In this document: piece by piece, positions 36,401 to 48,700 of the stretch
Numbering within the stretch: the stretch's first letter is position 1
How the letters are laid out: each line of letters starts with the position of its first letter
From: Antedon mediterranea
Taxonomy: Eukaryota; Echinodermata; Crinoidea; Comatulida; Antedonidae
Reading direction: 5' to 3'
Length of the DNA stretch: 64,000 bases
NCBI RefSeq assembly: GCF_964355755.1
Contig: NC_092670.1
Span: 41,279,795-41,343,794, forward strand
Notes under the pieces: generated by a model
Databases searched by the model: none
Seen by the model: only the letters and a program-made list of their open reading frames with translations
Told to the model about the DNA's origin: nothing
Position numbers and translations under genes: made by a program

Positions 36401-39400
36401 GCACACATTTCCTATTATCCATCCATCCATTCAGACAGACTACAGATTCAAAAACCTTGTTAACATTCTACCAACTATTCAGGGGTTAACCCAAGTAACA
36501 AAGGGTCTACCAACTAACTCAAGGAGAAATTAGCACACATTTCCTAATATCCATCCATCCATTCAGACAGACTACAGATTCAAAAACCTTGTTAACATTC
36601 TACCAACTATTCAGGGGTTAACCCAAGTAACAAAGGGTCTACCAACTAACCCAAGGAGAAATTAGCACACATTTCCTAATATCCATCCATCCATTCAGAC
36701 AGACTACAGATTCAAAAACCTTGTTAACATTCTACCAACTATTCAGGGGTTAACCCAAGTAACAAAGGGTTTACCAACTAACCCAAGGAGAAATTAGCAC
36801 ACATTTCCTAATATCCATCCATCCATTCAGACAGACTACAGATTCAAAAACCTTGTTAACATTCTACCAACTATTCAGGAGTTAACCCAAGTAACAAAGG
36901 GTCTACCATCTAACTCAAGGAGAAATTAGCACACATTTCCTAATATCCATCCATCCATTCAGACAGACTACAGATTCAAAAACCTTGTTAACATTCTAGC
37001 AACTATTCAGGGGTTAACCCAAGTAACAAAGGGTCTACCAACTAACCCAAGGAGAAATTAGCACACATTTCCTAATATCCATCCATCCATTCAGACAGAC
37101 TACAGATTCAAAAACCTTGTTAACATTCTAGCAACTATTCAGGGGTTAACCCAAGTAACAAAGGGTCTACCAACTAACCCAAGGAGAAATTAGCACACAT
37201 TTCCTAATATCCATCCATCCATTCAGACAGACTACAGATTCAAAAACCTTGTTAACATTCTACTAACTATTCAGGGGTTAACCCAAGTAACAAAGGGTCT
37301 ACCAACTAACCCAAGGAGAAATTAGCACACATTTCCTAATATCCATCCATCCATTCAGACAGACTACAGATTCAAAAACCTTGTTAACATTCTACCAACT
37401 ATTCAGGGGTTAACCCAAGTAACAAAGGGTCTACCAACTAACCCAAGGAGAAATTAGCACACATTTCCTAATATCCATCCATCCATTCAGACAGACTACA
37501 GATTCAAAAACCTTGTTAACATTCTACCAACTATTCAGGGGTTAACCCAAGTAACAAAGGGTCTACCAACTAACGCAAGGAGAAATTAGCACACATTTCC
37601 TAATATCCATCCATCCATTCAGACAGACTACAGATTCAAAAACCTTGTTAACATTCTACCAACTATTCAGGGGTTAACCCAAGTAACAAAGGGTCTACCA
37701 ACTAACGCAAGGAGAAATTAGCACACATTTCCTAATATCCATCCATCCATTCAGACAGACTACAGATTCAAAAACCTTGTTAACATTCTACCAACTATTC
37801 AGGGGTTAACCCAAGTAACAAAGGGTCTACCAACTAACGCAAGGAGAAATTAGCACACATTTCCTAATATCCATCCATCCATTCAGACAGACTACAGATT
37901 CAAAAACCTTGTTAACATTCTACCAACTATTCAGGGGTTAACCCAAGTAACAAAGGGTCTATCATCTAACTCAAGGAGAAAGGAAATGTGTGCTCCCACC
38001 CATCCATTCAGACAGACTACAGATTCAAAACCTTGTTAACATTATGTGATGCTTACCTCATTTGCACCATAAAATGTTACTTCCTACAAATAAAATAATA
38101 ATAAAAGTATCATTTTTAACCATTTTCTTAATTTGCACAACAAAATTCCAGTATAAATCAACATTTTTCTCCCACAATTATAGGTTTGAACATTTTTATC
38201 ATTAAACCAAGGATATAATATATAATTATAATTGTGTTGCTATTAATAAACAAACACACACACACTACTTCTTTTCTTAATTCTTGTAATGTGTTGGTGG
38301 GTTATAAAATGATTTATATCATGATAGTGGTAATCAGTCCAAAGCAGTATGCACATGCAAGGTTGGATACAAATGGTATACAATTCCAGCAGTAGTATAG
38401 TTAATAAAATCAACCGTGAATACCTTATTTGAATCTGTCCTCTCCAAGCGAGAGAATGTCTTCCAGAATGAACAGATGGATAAGCAAGTAAGAGAAGAGA
38501 GAGTATAAATGTAACCAGCACCATTTATTAGAGAGTTAATGTATAGTAATTCACAGGGTTTTAAGCAGTTTAACAAATAATTGACCATTACACATGTTAG
38601 CTTATAATGTAGTGAATAACTGACTTGGTTAGGTGCATTAGCAATGCAGTGAATGTATAACACATTTCCCAAGTGCAATAACTATGTAGTGAATAAACAA
38701 TTTGTTGCATGTAATGTTACCTGTATGATATTCATAATTAAACTGTAGTACTTACCTCATTACCAGTCAGTTTGCCTACATTGTTGGTGCTGGCAGTACG
38801 CATACTGTTAGGAGTAAAAATGTATGAATATTATCATTATACATCATTCAGTAAACATACAAATTAACTTTAATCAAATTCTTTAACCAAACAAAGGTTC
38901 TTACCAAGCAAATACAATAGATATAAACCAGATGAAAAAACCAATCCAGCTTTCTGCTTTGACTGCAGATCCAGTGGCTCCACTCAATGTCCCATTGTTT
39001 ACAGTTGGAAATCCAGGATTACATGCTATATAATAAAATGTATCAGTAAGTCTCTATGCTGTTAGGATTGTATATACAGTATACTAGTCAAATACGTTTG
39101 TTCTCATAATAACTATGTTTATTGTGATTGTTTGATCCATATTTCTACATTTTGCAATGTTTGTAATAGAATGCTCTTGTAATAACATTGAATGAAACAA
39201 ATTGTATAATTTGGCAGAACATTCATATGGATTGGTAAGATAATGATGAAATGTTAAATAATGATTTTATCCTTGTTTTATAGAATGTTGATTAATTCTT
39301 ACCTTTTTCTGGTGAGCTAGTCATTGCGGACCATGTCAAATAGACCACATATAGTGATATCACTGATGACTGAAGTAAACCAGATCTAGGTTGTGCTAAT

Positions 39401-42092
39401 AAATGATACCAACAATTAGGTAATTACTTGTGCATATAGATCATTTCAATTTAAACACTTGAATCTAAAAAAATGATTATGTGATCAAAACTGATTTGGC
39501 CATTTAACAAAATGTATGTGTAAGTAGTCTTACCCTCCTGAACTTTAGGTAATATAGCCAAAATTGAGATGCCAATGCACAATGCCATATTGAAAGATAT
39601 AAAGAATTTGTTCTCACTACAGCTGTGAACTGCATCACCCTAATAATAAATAAACATATGGTATTAAAACAGAGTGCCAATCTACTAAATTAACAAATGT
39701 TTTACATTATTTTTAAAACTAAAGCAGAATTAAAATGAAAAATGAAATTATTTACAATGTAGTAAACGTAGAAAAGGACGATTCCAGTGATGCAAATAGC
39801 ATAGTTGATGATGGTGAAGAAAAGCAATCCTATAAATGGAAAAATATTTTGTTTAGCATACATATTAATTTAAATAAAAAAAATAATTTTGTTAATTAAA
39901 TAGCATGTTACACTTTTAATCATCTAAACTTACCTGATATTAATCAATAAATATAAAGACTTACCACAGTACCAGTCTCTATTGACAATTTAAATGATTG
40001 GAATCAACTTATTTTTCAAATTTGTAACCATTTAAAGACTAAAAACGTTATTGCAATAGGACCATATAGCATTTATTTTTACATTAAATGTAGTTTGTGA
40101 CCTTAAATTAGATCTAAAAACATATAGAGACTTACCAAAGTACCAGCCTCTATTGTCGGTTTCTTCCACTTTGTCAACCCACTTTTCATTCCAAGTATGA
40201 GCAAAGTCAACAATTAATACCAACTGGACCAATATAAAAATGAAGGCTCCAACCAGACCAAAGTAACGCCAGACTAAGAAAGAAAGTTATAACAATTAAT
40301 ACCAACTGGACCAATATAAAAATGAAGGCTCAAACCAGACCAAAGTAACGCCAGAGTAGTGATTATTCAATTAAGAGATGATTTGAATGCAACATCACCT
40401 TTATTCTTCACCTACCACAAGACATTTGATTATAAAATCAATGTTTAATTTTGTTTTATTAAACACAAATGTAAAATAAAACATAACAATTTAGTTTACA
40501 AGCAACACTAACCCTGTTCAAAATCACCAGATGGAATATAAAAAGCTCCAACCCAAAGACCAATCAGAGCAAGGAACTTGAAAAACCAGAATCTGTAGAA
40601 AAACAAATATTATAATCAAATAATTTACTTTGTTGTATTTTATGATTTGCTTGTGATAATTGTTGTCAGATGAGATCAGTCAAATTTTTAACTTAATGAT
40701 TATAAGACAGACAGTAGCTGAAATACTGTTGTATATTTAGCTGTCCATAAAAAGTGTCCAGCAAGCAGTTGACGGTCAGCTGTCCACAGCAGCAAGCAGT
40801 TGACGGTCAGCTGTCCACAGCAGCAAGCAGTTGACGGTCAGCTGTCCACAGCAGGGGGTAGCACCCCACTTATCTATGCACTGTATGTACACAGGGTGTT
40901 CATCATCTGTGTTGATGCTACGGCTGTATCCAATTGCTGTTTCTTAGAACATACCCATTTTGTATTTTGGATCTGGGATCACCACTTGATTTTGTATTAA
41001 GCATGATCACAGCAAGCAAGAAGAAGAAACAAGCTAATCCAAAGCAAACACGGTAAACACCCGAGTATCCAGCAACTAGGTCACAATATTCAGATCTTCC
41101 ATCGTCACACACAAACCATAACTAATAACAAAATCAAATCAATATCAAATGAATAAGACCTTACAGCTTGTTCACAACATATATTTTCTTCAATGAAAAA
41201 ATTTTGATCTAAAATCTAGAAAAGTTTTATTTTGCCTGTAATGTATTGTTTTGTTGGTATAAAACAATTGCTGACAATTGATTATAAGGCAAGTGTGACT
41301 TTACTTACATCACTTAATTTCTCTCGCAATCCTGGTATCAACATTATGCAAGATGTGATGGCACCCAACAAGAGGAAAAAACCATAGACAAGACGAGTTG
41401 ATGTAGAGTTTTTGCATGAAGGGCATGCACTGCAACAGCAGCTACATGCTGCTGCACCACAACAACAGGCCAACTGCAAATAAAGTAGTTCAATGTTTTT
41501 AATATTGATGCAGTCTACAGTATTTGTAAAATAATACAAATACATGTAACATTAATATTTACAGAGTGAGTGAGAAACAACACAAGTATAATAATTCTCC
41601 GCATCCAAAATTGGAGCTCGTGTCTCTTGAAATGGTTTGGCATTGGCCTCTAATGTAGGTGTATTAAGCCTTAATAAAAAATAATACATTTTTATGCGCC
41701 AAATGTTTATATAATTCATAAAATTTCATTTTGTACCATTTCACTTATTTATTAATCATGTTTATGTGACAAACAAAATGTGATGTGCCCACCATGATGG
41801 ACACGATGATGTCATAATATTTACTACTATAAATATTAATACCACTACTATTTGGGTACATACATAGATTAGATATTAAGGCTAGCTAGAGTCTAGGCCC
41901 AGGCTAGATAGTAAGCCTAGGCTAGACTACTTGCTCGCGAGTACGAGACAGTCAAGAAGGGTGTGTATTAACTATTATGCAAAAGGCCTCGGCCTACTAA
42001 ATAATAAACATGGCGGCTTATTTTAATTATTTATTACCGCCTAGGCCTAGGCCTAGTTTACTTACTCCAGCCAGTGAGATAACACAACCCAT
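33454..42092 (-). CDS. SERINC: Serine incorporator family multi-pass membrane protein
   Basis: Fourteen exons on the minus strand: 42066-42092, 41309-41473, 40955-41121, 40513-40592, 40136-40273, 39756-39829, 39534-39639, 39303-39395, 38905-39025, 38756-38804, 38057-38083, 35251-35290, 33712-33859 and 33454-33595. They total 1377 nt and encode 458 aa (vertebrate SERINC1 is ~453). Family hallmarks are the Cys-rich N-terminus with [20 protein letters not shown], then [67 protein letters not shown] and the final WVKISS..WTLIAP...ERDFT. About ten membrane segments are expected. SERINCs sit in plasma and internal membranes; they were named for serine-lipid supply, and structures and assays point to lipid scrambling. 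The paralogue cannot be fixed from sequence alone. Introns carry large minisatellites. Confidence 0.95.
33998..35155. repeat. 68-bp minisatellite, about 17 copies, SERINC intron
   Basis: The unit includes GAGTCCAGCGGCGGCCGATA, CAATCAAGTTGTTTATAGC and TACTGTATGTCTCTCTATTT. Variation is concentrated at the GCGGCGGCC/GCGGCAGCC/GCGGTGGCC position. It lies between exons 12 and 13. Confidence 0.95.
35600..35742. repeat. 34-bp tandem repeat, four copies, SERINC intron
   Basis: Identical units of AACATACAGGTATTTTGGGG followed by CCTGTTGTTAGGCC. Confidence 0.95.
35927..38040. repeat. 132-bp minisatellite, 16 copies, SERINC intron
   Basis: The unit runs TTAACATTCTACCAACTATT ... CATTCAGACAGACTACAGAT TCAAAAACCTTG with a 132-bp period. 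Variants are CTAACCCAAGG, CTAACGCAAGG and CTAACTCAAGG. The last partial unit (CCTTGTTAACATT) stops about 10 bases from the donor of SERINC exon 11. Confidence 0.95.
39961..39993 (-). pseudogene. Duplicate of the donor end of SERINC exon 5
   Basis: Matches 40132-40160 (the last ~22 exon bases plus gtaag) with a few changes. No acceptor lies upstream of it. Confidence 0.7.
40292..40356 (-). pseudogene. Tandem duplicate of the 5' part of SERINC exon 5
   Basis: Copies 40209-40273 with an 83-bp offset and two or three substitutions. The acceptor AG beside it is lost, and it has no donor. Confidence 0.8.
40755..40855. repeat. 31-bp tandem repeat, about three copies, SERINC intron
   Basis: Units of CAGCAAGCAGTTGACGGTCA GCTGTCCACAG lie about 100 bp from SERINC exon 3. 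The plus-strand open frame across it is not supported as a gene. Confidence 0.85.
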
Positions 42093-42258
42093 TTCTTGTT
42101 ATGATATGACTACAATACACGGCAACCCAGACTAGATACTAGGAGGCTAGGCCTTCCTATTTAAACGTTTTATATACACAGTTCAGTACAGAATAACTCA
42201 AGACAAAAATACAATGGCGAATAAAATACAGATGATGATGACGAATTTAGTTGTTGAC

Positions 42259-42267
42259 TCACGTGAC
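42259..42267. promoter_or_regulatory. E-box in the SERINC upstream region
   Basis: TCACGTGAC lies about 170 bp upstream of the SERINC start codon. It is a perfect CACGTG E-box, close to the motif bound by USF/TFE-type bHLH factors. A single match; function is inference. Confidence 0.35.
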
Positions 42268-42299
42268 CGCAACGAATTATTTTAAGGTATGACATCATC

Positions 42300-43555
42300 A
42301 GGCAACACATCTTTCAGTATTAGTATTACAGTTTGTTTTTAAATCCCCCACCGATTCATTTTTTCCTATTTTTATTTCAACAATTGTACTTTTTAAAATT
42401 AAAATTGATAAAACAATACCGGTATTACAAATGATAAAACAATAATTATTACAAACCTCTCAAACAGTCGGGCAGCAAAGTGGTTGACCTCGCGAATTAT
42501 TACCAAATCAAAATTTGAATTGCCGCCATCTTGGAATCGCGATAAAGCAAGTAGTGCGGAATTACAAAATGCAGCCAAAAAAAATGTCAATAACATTTAA
42601 ATAGCATATTCATACAATTAAATTTATATTAATAAAATTCAACTAAGGATTTTACGAAAGATAGGCTACTTAAGAAATACTGCCGAGATCGGTTCCCCCA
42701 CACGGCGTAGGGTACCGCAGTGCTAAGGGGCCTAGGTAGGAAAAAATCTGATTTTACCTGTTAAACATGCTTGAACCAAGGCCATTTTAATATATATTAT
42801 CCAGATTATATATCAAAACAAACTGATAAAAGGATTTGTTGATTTGCTTCTGATGAGAAAAGTGCCGGATTCATTTCGCTGACGGCGAATGAATACACGA
42901 ATTTTCGCCATTTTCTAGCACTAGCCTTGGGTACCCAGACAGCTGATAACGATTATATTCGATTGTCCAGACGTCTCTGCTACTGGTGCTCAATACTACA
43001 GTATGTATTACTATGGACCTATAGGTCCATGGTATTACTGTACATATAGTACTGTATGTTTAGTTTTTGCTTTCTTTATGGCAAAATAAATATTTAATTT
43101 TTATTATTGCTTATTTTGCTTTAACTTTATCCAAGAAGAAGTAAATATTATTATATATATGCATATTACAGTCAAGTTGCAACTGCCACGAATCCACTCC
43201 ACTTTGGTTACTAACTAAATAATTAATTAATAGTATAACATCATAACTAACAAACAAATTAACAAGTTAATAAATTAACCACCATTAAATAATTTTATTT
43301 ACAAAAAAGTATTTTACATACAGTATAACATGTAATATCTTATTTACATCGAAGTAAAATATGCCTATCAAACTATCTTGCTCAGGCTAAAATATCAAGT
43401 TATATATGTCAATATTTGAGTTAAATCATCGCGATAATAAAAATTTTTAGTTTTTTTTTATTTTTAAAGACATCTGTTACGTACATCAATTTACAAATAT
43501 CAAAATAGGATTGTTTTTGCAGCACAAGATGAATCACAAGTCGGATAGTTTATTC
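42300..43555. other. Intergenic, no gene seen
   Basis: AT-rich. The only structure I can support is the 20-bp palindrome at 43012-43031. CTGATGAGAAAAGTGCCGGA at 42852 recurs at 44410 as a short shared word. Confidence 0.5.
43012..43031. mobile_element. 20-bp palindromic micro-insertion with 7-bp target duplication
   Basis: TATGGACCTATAGGTCCATG is flanked by perfect GTATTAC repeats (43005-43011 and 43032-43038). The arms share ATGGACCTATA with the 35-bp element at 18268. Confidence 0.75.
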
Positions 43556-44484
43556 TTAGAAACCTGAAAGAAAAAAAAACACCAATAATGAGCTATTCAT
43601 AGTTAAATAATTTTAATGTCAACTTTAGTCATCCTAAATTTTGTCGCCATGATCACTACTATACACAATACTGTATATATAAATATCATATGTACGACCA
43701 TCCAAATTACCTTATCCTACCTACAGTCCTTCCTAGCCTAGGCTACATTATTGTCATATATTTACAAACCTCCAACAGCCACAACGTATTTTCTTTTCTT
43801 TGGCAAAGAATTTCCCGTAATATAGTCCTAAATTAATTAAATAAAAAGGTCTAGGCCTTTCTTTAAATATCCGACGATATATATTATATCCATAATCCAG
43901 TGGATATAGATTCAACATTTTAAACATAATAATAATATGGCTTCACATTGATTATAATAAGTCGGCGATATGCCACTAAAAACTAGCCTGCGGCCCTCTC
44001 TATCCGCCTACAAATAGCATTGGGTTTCCGTCAAATGGGCTAGGCCTAGCCTAGGCCTAGATAATACTAGAAGTTGGGTACATTTTTTTACAACCAAATA
44101 ATCTACAATTATATTGCAATATTTACCAAACTAGCACCAAATCCAAAATAAAAAAGCTACTAATAACATATTTTGGTATATTAACTGGTTTAAAAACGGA
44201 TTGCACATAGTGATTTTGAAGGATTGAAATTACTCAACCACACGGCCTGTACTAAACATACGAATCCAAGATGGAGTCTGCTTAGAATATATCCCCAGCT
44301 TTGAACGGATATTGAATCCGTCCCACAAGCTGAACCAAGCTTAAACTTTCAGAAAAGATAGATTAATAACCTAATAACCAACCACTAAGTTTTTATAAAG
44401 GTTCCGTGCTGATGAGAAAAGTGCCGGATTCCCTACGAAACCAAACAAATAAATCATGTAGCCTACCTCAACGAACACCTCCAT
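43556..44484 (-). CDS. Weak candidate three-exon mini-protein (27 aa)
   Basis: An ATG at 44484 opens MEVFVE with a donor at 44466 (gtaggc). The acceptor at 43828 (tttag) leads to DYITGNSLPKKRKYVVAVG and a gtttgt donor after 43770. The acceptor at 43564 (tttcag) then closes with GF and TAA at 43556. Phases fit (0, then 1) and an in-frame TAG precedes the ATG. An ETS-type site lies 200 bp upstream. I recognise no family, and so short an open frame is easily produced by chance. It may instead be part of a noncoding transcript or a larger gene with other exons. Confidence 0.22.
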
Positions 44485-44682
44485 CTGCACTTTTTTCTTC
44501 AATAAGCTCTGTCGTCGTTTCCTGGGCTACTTATACCAAAATTTTGTGGCGGGAATAATCTTCCATATTAGGAGTAACAATTTCCAAATATAGAAAGATA
44601 TAATTTAACCCGGATGGTGGAAATTGCAGCAGATTTGTAAGGGTATTCCCATGCAAAATGCTTGCCGCGAAGTGAAAAGCGA

Positions 44683-44691
44683 ACCGGAAGT
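44683..44691. promoter_or_regulatory. ETS/GABP-like site
   Basis: ACCGGAAGT is a perfect ETS-family consensus in a locally more GC-rich patch (44640-44760). This may mark a promoter for the minus-strand candidate at 44484 or for a noncoding transcript. Confidence 0.3.
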
Positions 44692-44699
44692 CACTATAA

Positions 44700-45439
44700 C
44701 TTGGCGATGCTCAGTGACCTGCGCAGTTAAAAAACAGCGTTTTAACGGTTAAATGAGCACTTTGCTGCTCGACTGCAAAATGAGTTCACCAATATTGGGA
44801 GGTTGTATAGAGGGCGCTAAAAGAAAAAAAATACATGAAAGATGTACTTGATATCAAAAACATGAAAAATGAAGATTAATAATATCAAGCCATTTTGCAA
44901 TTTTAATCAAGTTATTCACTTTTGTAAAAACAATTACTAACACACTCTGTCAGAACCATGGAGTTAATTATACCTCCAAGTATTTTTTGCTTTAAATAAG
45001 TTTTTTTAAAGTAAATTTTGTTTCGATCCAGTTTTGGTCAAAGTGTTATGTGAAATTAAAAATGACATTCAACAACAAAAAATTAACAAAAATTAATTTT
45101 CAAGGGGACAACATAATCTTTAAAATAATAATAATAATCTTAAAATATTTGAGCGTGCCAAATGCGAACAATGCGCTGCCAACTATTATATTTTTTTCAT
45201 TCTAGCTACATAATTGATGAAATAAAAACTAAAACAAAGCATTTTAAATAAAGGGGTTTTATTCAAGAATCTCAGAGCTTTACTCATCTATATCCATAAG
45301 AAGCATAACGTGTCACCGAAAGCATGTACTGATATAACAATTAAGGGTCAGTTGAAATAATAAATAAAAAAATTGAAATTGATATACAATAAAATGATAA
45401 TGATGGTTACATCTGCACAACTGAATTTGATTAAAATAC

Positions 45440-45476
<37 letters not shown>

Positions 45477-45722
45477 CTGCCATAGAATTAATCTATATGC
45501 ATATCTACCACCGCAGGAAATCCTACCTGCATATTATTATGTATTATTTACCACTGCACGTTGTGATGATAAGGGCTTTGTTGTTTCCAGTATAATTATG
45601 TTTAATAACAATTATATTATTATTGACAATTTTACACTAGTATTAGCCATACGGAAGGGCCCGATTCTACTGGGTTTAGAGCGTTTATAATTACTGTATT
45701 CTGTATTGTTATTATTGTGGCT
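44700..45722. other. SLC20 upstream region
   Basis: No exon recognised. It contains an ATT trinucleotide microsatellite at about 45440-45477; the 105-codon open frame through it is not convincing. The 5' UTR of the phosphate transporter must lie at the right end, but its start is not visible. Confidence 0.45.
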
Positions 45723-48700
45723 ATGTCATGGCCCATGATTGTTCAAAATATTTCAACCCGATCAATTGAATTCTTCTACCATGTCGGTAAGTATACTGTT
45801 CGTAAGTTCCTCGTGTGTACAAAATTAAAATATATGTACAATAATGTAGATTACAACAAATGGGATCGTGTCAATCTTGTCCAGTTAGAGGTGCTGACAT
45901 TAGTTCTATTCTCGAGAATAGTAATCATGACTATTATTATTTGTACATGTAGATTACAACAAATGGGATCGTGTCAATCTTGTCCAGTTAGAGGTGCTGA
46001 CATTAGTTCTATTCTCGAGAATAGTAATCGTGACTATTATTATTTGTACATGTAGATTACAACAATTGGGATCGGGTCAATCTTGTCCAGTTAGAGGTGC
46101 TGACATTAGTTCTATTCTCGAGAATAGTAATCATGACTATTATTATTTGTACATGTAGATTACAACAAATGGGATAGTGTCAATCTTGTCCAGTTAGAGG
46201 TGCTGACATTAGTTCTATTCTCGAGAATAGTAATCGTGACTATTATTATTTGTACATATAGATTACAACAATTGGGATCGTGTCAATCTTGTCCAGTTAG
46301 AGGTGCTGACATTAGTTCTATTCTCGAGAATAGTAATCGTGACTATTATTATTTGTACATGTAGATTACAACAATTGGGATCGTGTCAATCTTGTCCAGT
46401 TAGAGGTGCTGACATTAGTTCTATTCTCGAGAATAGTAATCATGACTATTATTATTTGTACATGTATATTACAACAAATGGGATAGTGTCAATCTTGTCC
46501 AGTTAGAGGTGCTGACATTAGTTCTATTCTCGAGAATAGTAATCGTGACTATTATTATTTGTACATGTAGATTACAACAATTGGGATCGGGTCAATCTTG
46601 TCCAGTTAGAGGTGCTGACATTAGTTCTATTCTCGAGAATAGTAATCATGACTATTATTATTTGTACATGTAGATTACAACAAATGGGATAGTGTCAATC
46701 TTGTCCAGTTAGAGGTGCTGACATTAGTTCTATTCTCGAGAATAGTAATCGTGACTATTATTATTTGTACATGTAGATTACAACAATTGGGATCGTGTCA
46801 ATCTTGTCCAGTTAGAGGTGCTGACATTAGTTCTATTCTCGAGAATAGTAATCGTGACTATTATTATTTGTACATGTAGATTAAAACAATTGGGATCGTG
46901 TCAATCTTGTCCAGTTAGAGGTGCTGACATTAGTTCTAGTCTAGAGAATAGTAATCGTGACTATTATTATTTGTACATGTAGATTACAACAATTGGGATC
47001 GTGTCAATCTTGTCCAGTTAGAGGTGCTGACATTAGTTCTATTCTCGAGAATAGTAATCATGACTATTATTATTTGTACATGTAGATTACAACAAATGGG
47101 ATCGTGTCAATCTTGTCCAGTTAGAGGTGCTGACATTAGTTCTATTCTCGAGAATAGTAATCGTGACTATTATTATTTTTACATGTAGATTACAACAAAT
47201 GGGATCGTGTCAATCTTGTCCAGTTAGAGGTGCTGACATTAGTTCTATTCTCGAGAATAGTAATCGTGACTATTATTATTTGTACATGTAGATTACAACA
47301 ATTGGGATCGTGTCAATCTTGTCCAGTTAGAGGTGCTGACATTAGTTCTATTCTCGAGAATAGTAATCACGACTATTATTATTTGTACATGTAGATTACA
47401 ACAAATGGGATAGTGTCAATCTTGTCAAGTTAGAGGTGCTGACATTAGTTCTATTCTCGAGAATAGTAATCATGACTATTATTATTTGTACATGTAGATT
47501 ACAACAAATGGGATAGTGTCAATCTTGTCCAGTTAGAGGTGCTGACATTAGTTCTATTCTCGAGAATAGTAATCGTGACTATTATTATTTGTACATGTAG
47601 ATTACAACAAATGGGATAGTGTCAATCTTGTCCAGTTAGAGGTGCTGACATTAGTTCTATTCTCGAGAATAGTAATCGTGACTATTATTATTTGTACATG
47701 TAGATTACAACAATTGGGATCGTGTCAATCTTGTCCAGTTAGAGGTGCTGACATTAGTTCTATTCTCGAGAATAGTAATCGTGACTATTATTATTTGTAC
47801 ATGTAGATTACAACAATTGGGATCGTGTCAATCTTGTCCAGTTAGAGGTGCTGACATTAGTTCTATTCTCGAGAATAGTAATCATGACTATTATTATTTG
47901 TACATGTAGATTACAACAAATGGGATAGTGTCAATCTTGTCCAGTTAGAGGTGCTGACATTAGTTCTATTCTCGAGAATAGTAATCATGACTATTATTAT
48001 TTGTACATGTAGATTACAACAAATGGGATAGTGTCAATCTTGTCCAGTTAGAGGTGCTGACATTAGTTCTATTCTATTCTCGAGAATAGTAATCGTGACT
48101 ATTATTATTTGTACATGTAGATTAAAACAATTGGGATCGTGTCAATCTTGTCCAGTTAGAGGTGCTGACATTAGTTCTATTCTCGAGAATAGTAATCGTG
48201 ACTATTATTATTTGTACATGTAGATTACAACAATTGGGATCGTGTCAATCTTGTCCAGTTAGAGGTGCTGACAGTTCTATTCTCGAGAATAGTAATCATG
48301 ACTATTATTATTTGTACATGTAGATTACAACAAATGGGATAGTGTCAATCTTGTCCAGTTAGAGGTGCTGACATTAGTTCTATTCTCGAGAATAGTAATC
48401 ATGACTATTATTATTTGTACATGTAGATTACAACAAATGGGATAGTGTCAATCTTGTCCAGTTAGAGGTGCTGACATTAGTTCTATTCTCGAGAATAGTA
48501 ATCGTGACTATTATTATTTGTACATGTAGATTACAACAATTGGGATCGTGTCAATCTTGTCCAGTTAGAGGTGCTGACATTAGTTCTATTCTCGAGAATA
48601 GTAATCATGACTATTATTATTTGTACATGTAGATTACAACAAATGGGATAGTGTCAATCTTGTCCAGTTAGTAGAGGTGCTGACATTAGTTCTATTCTCG

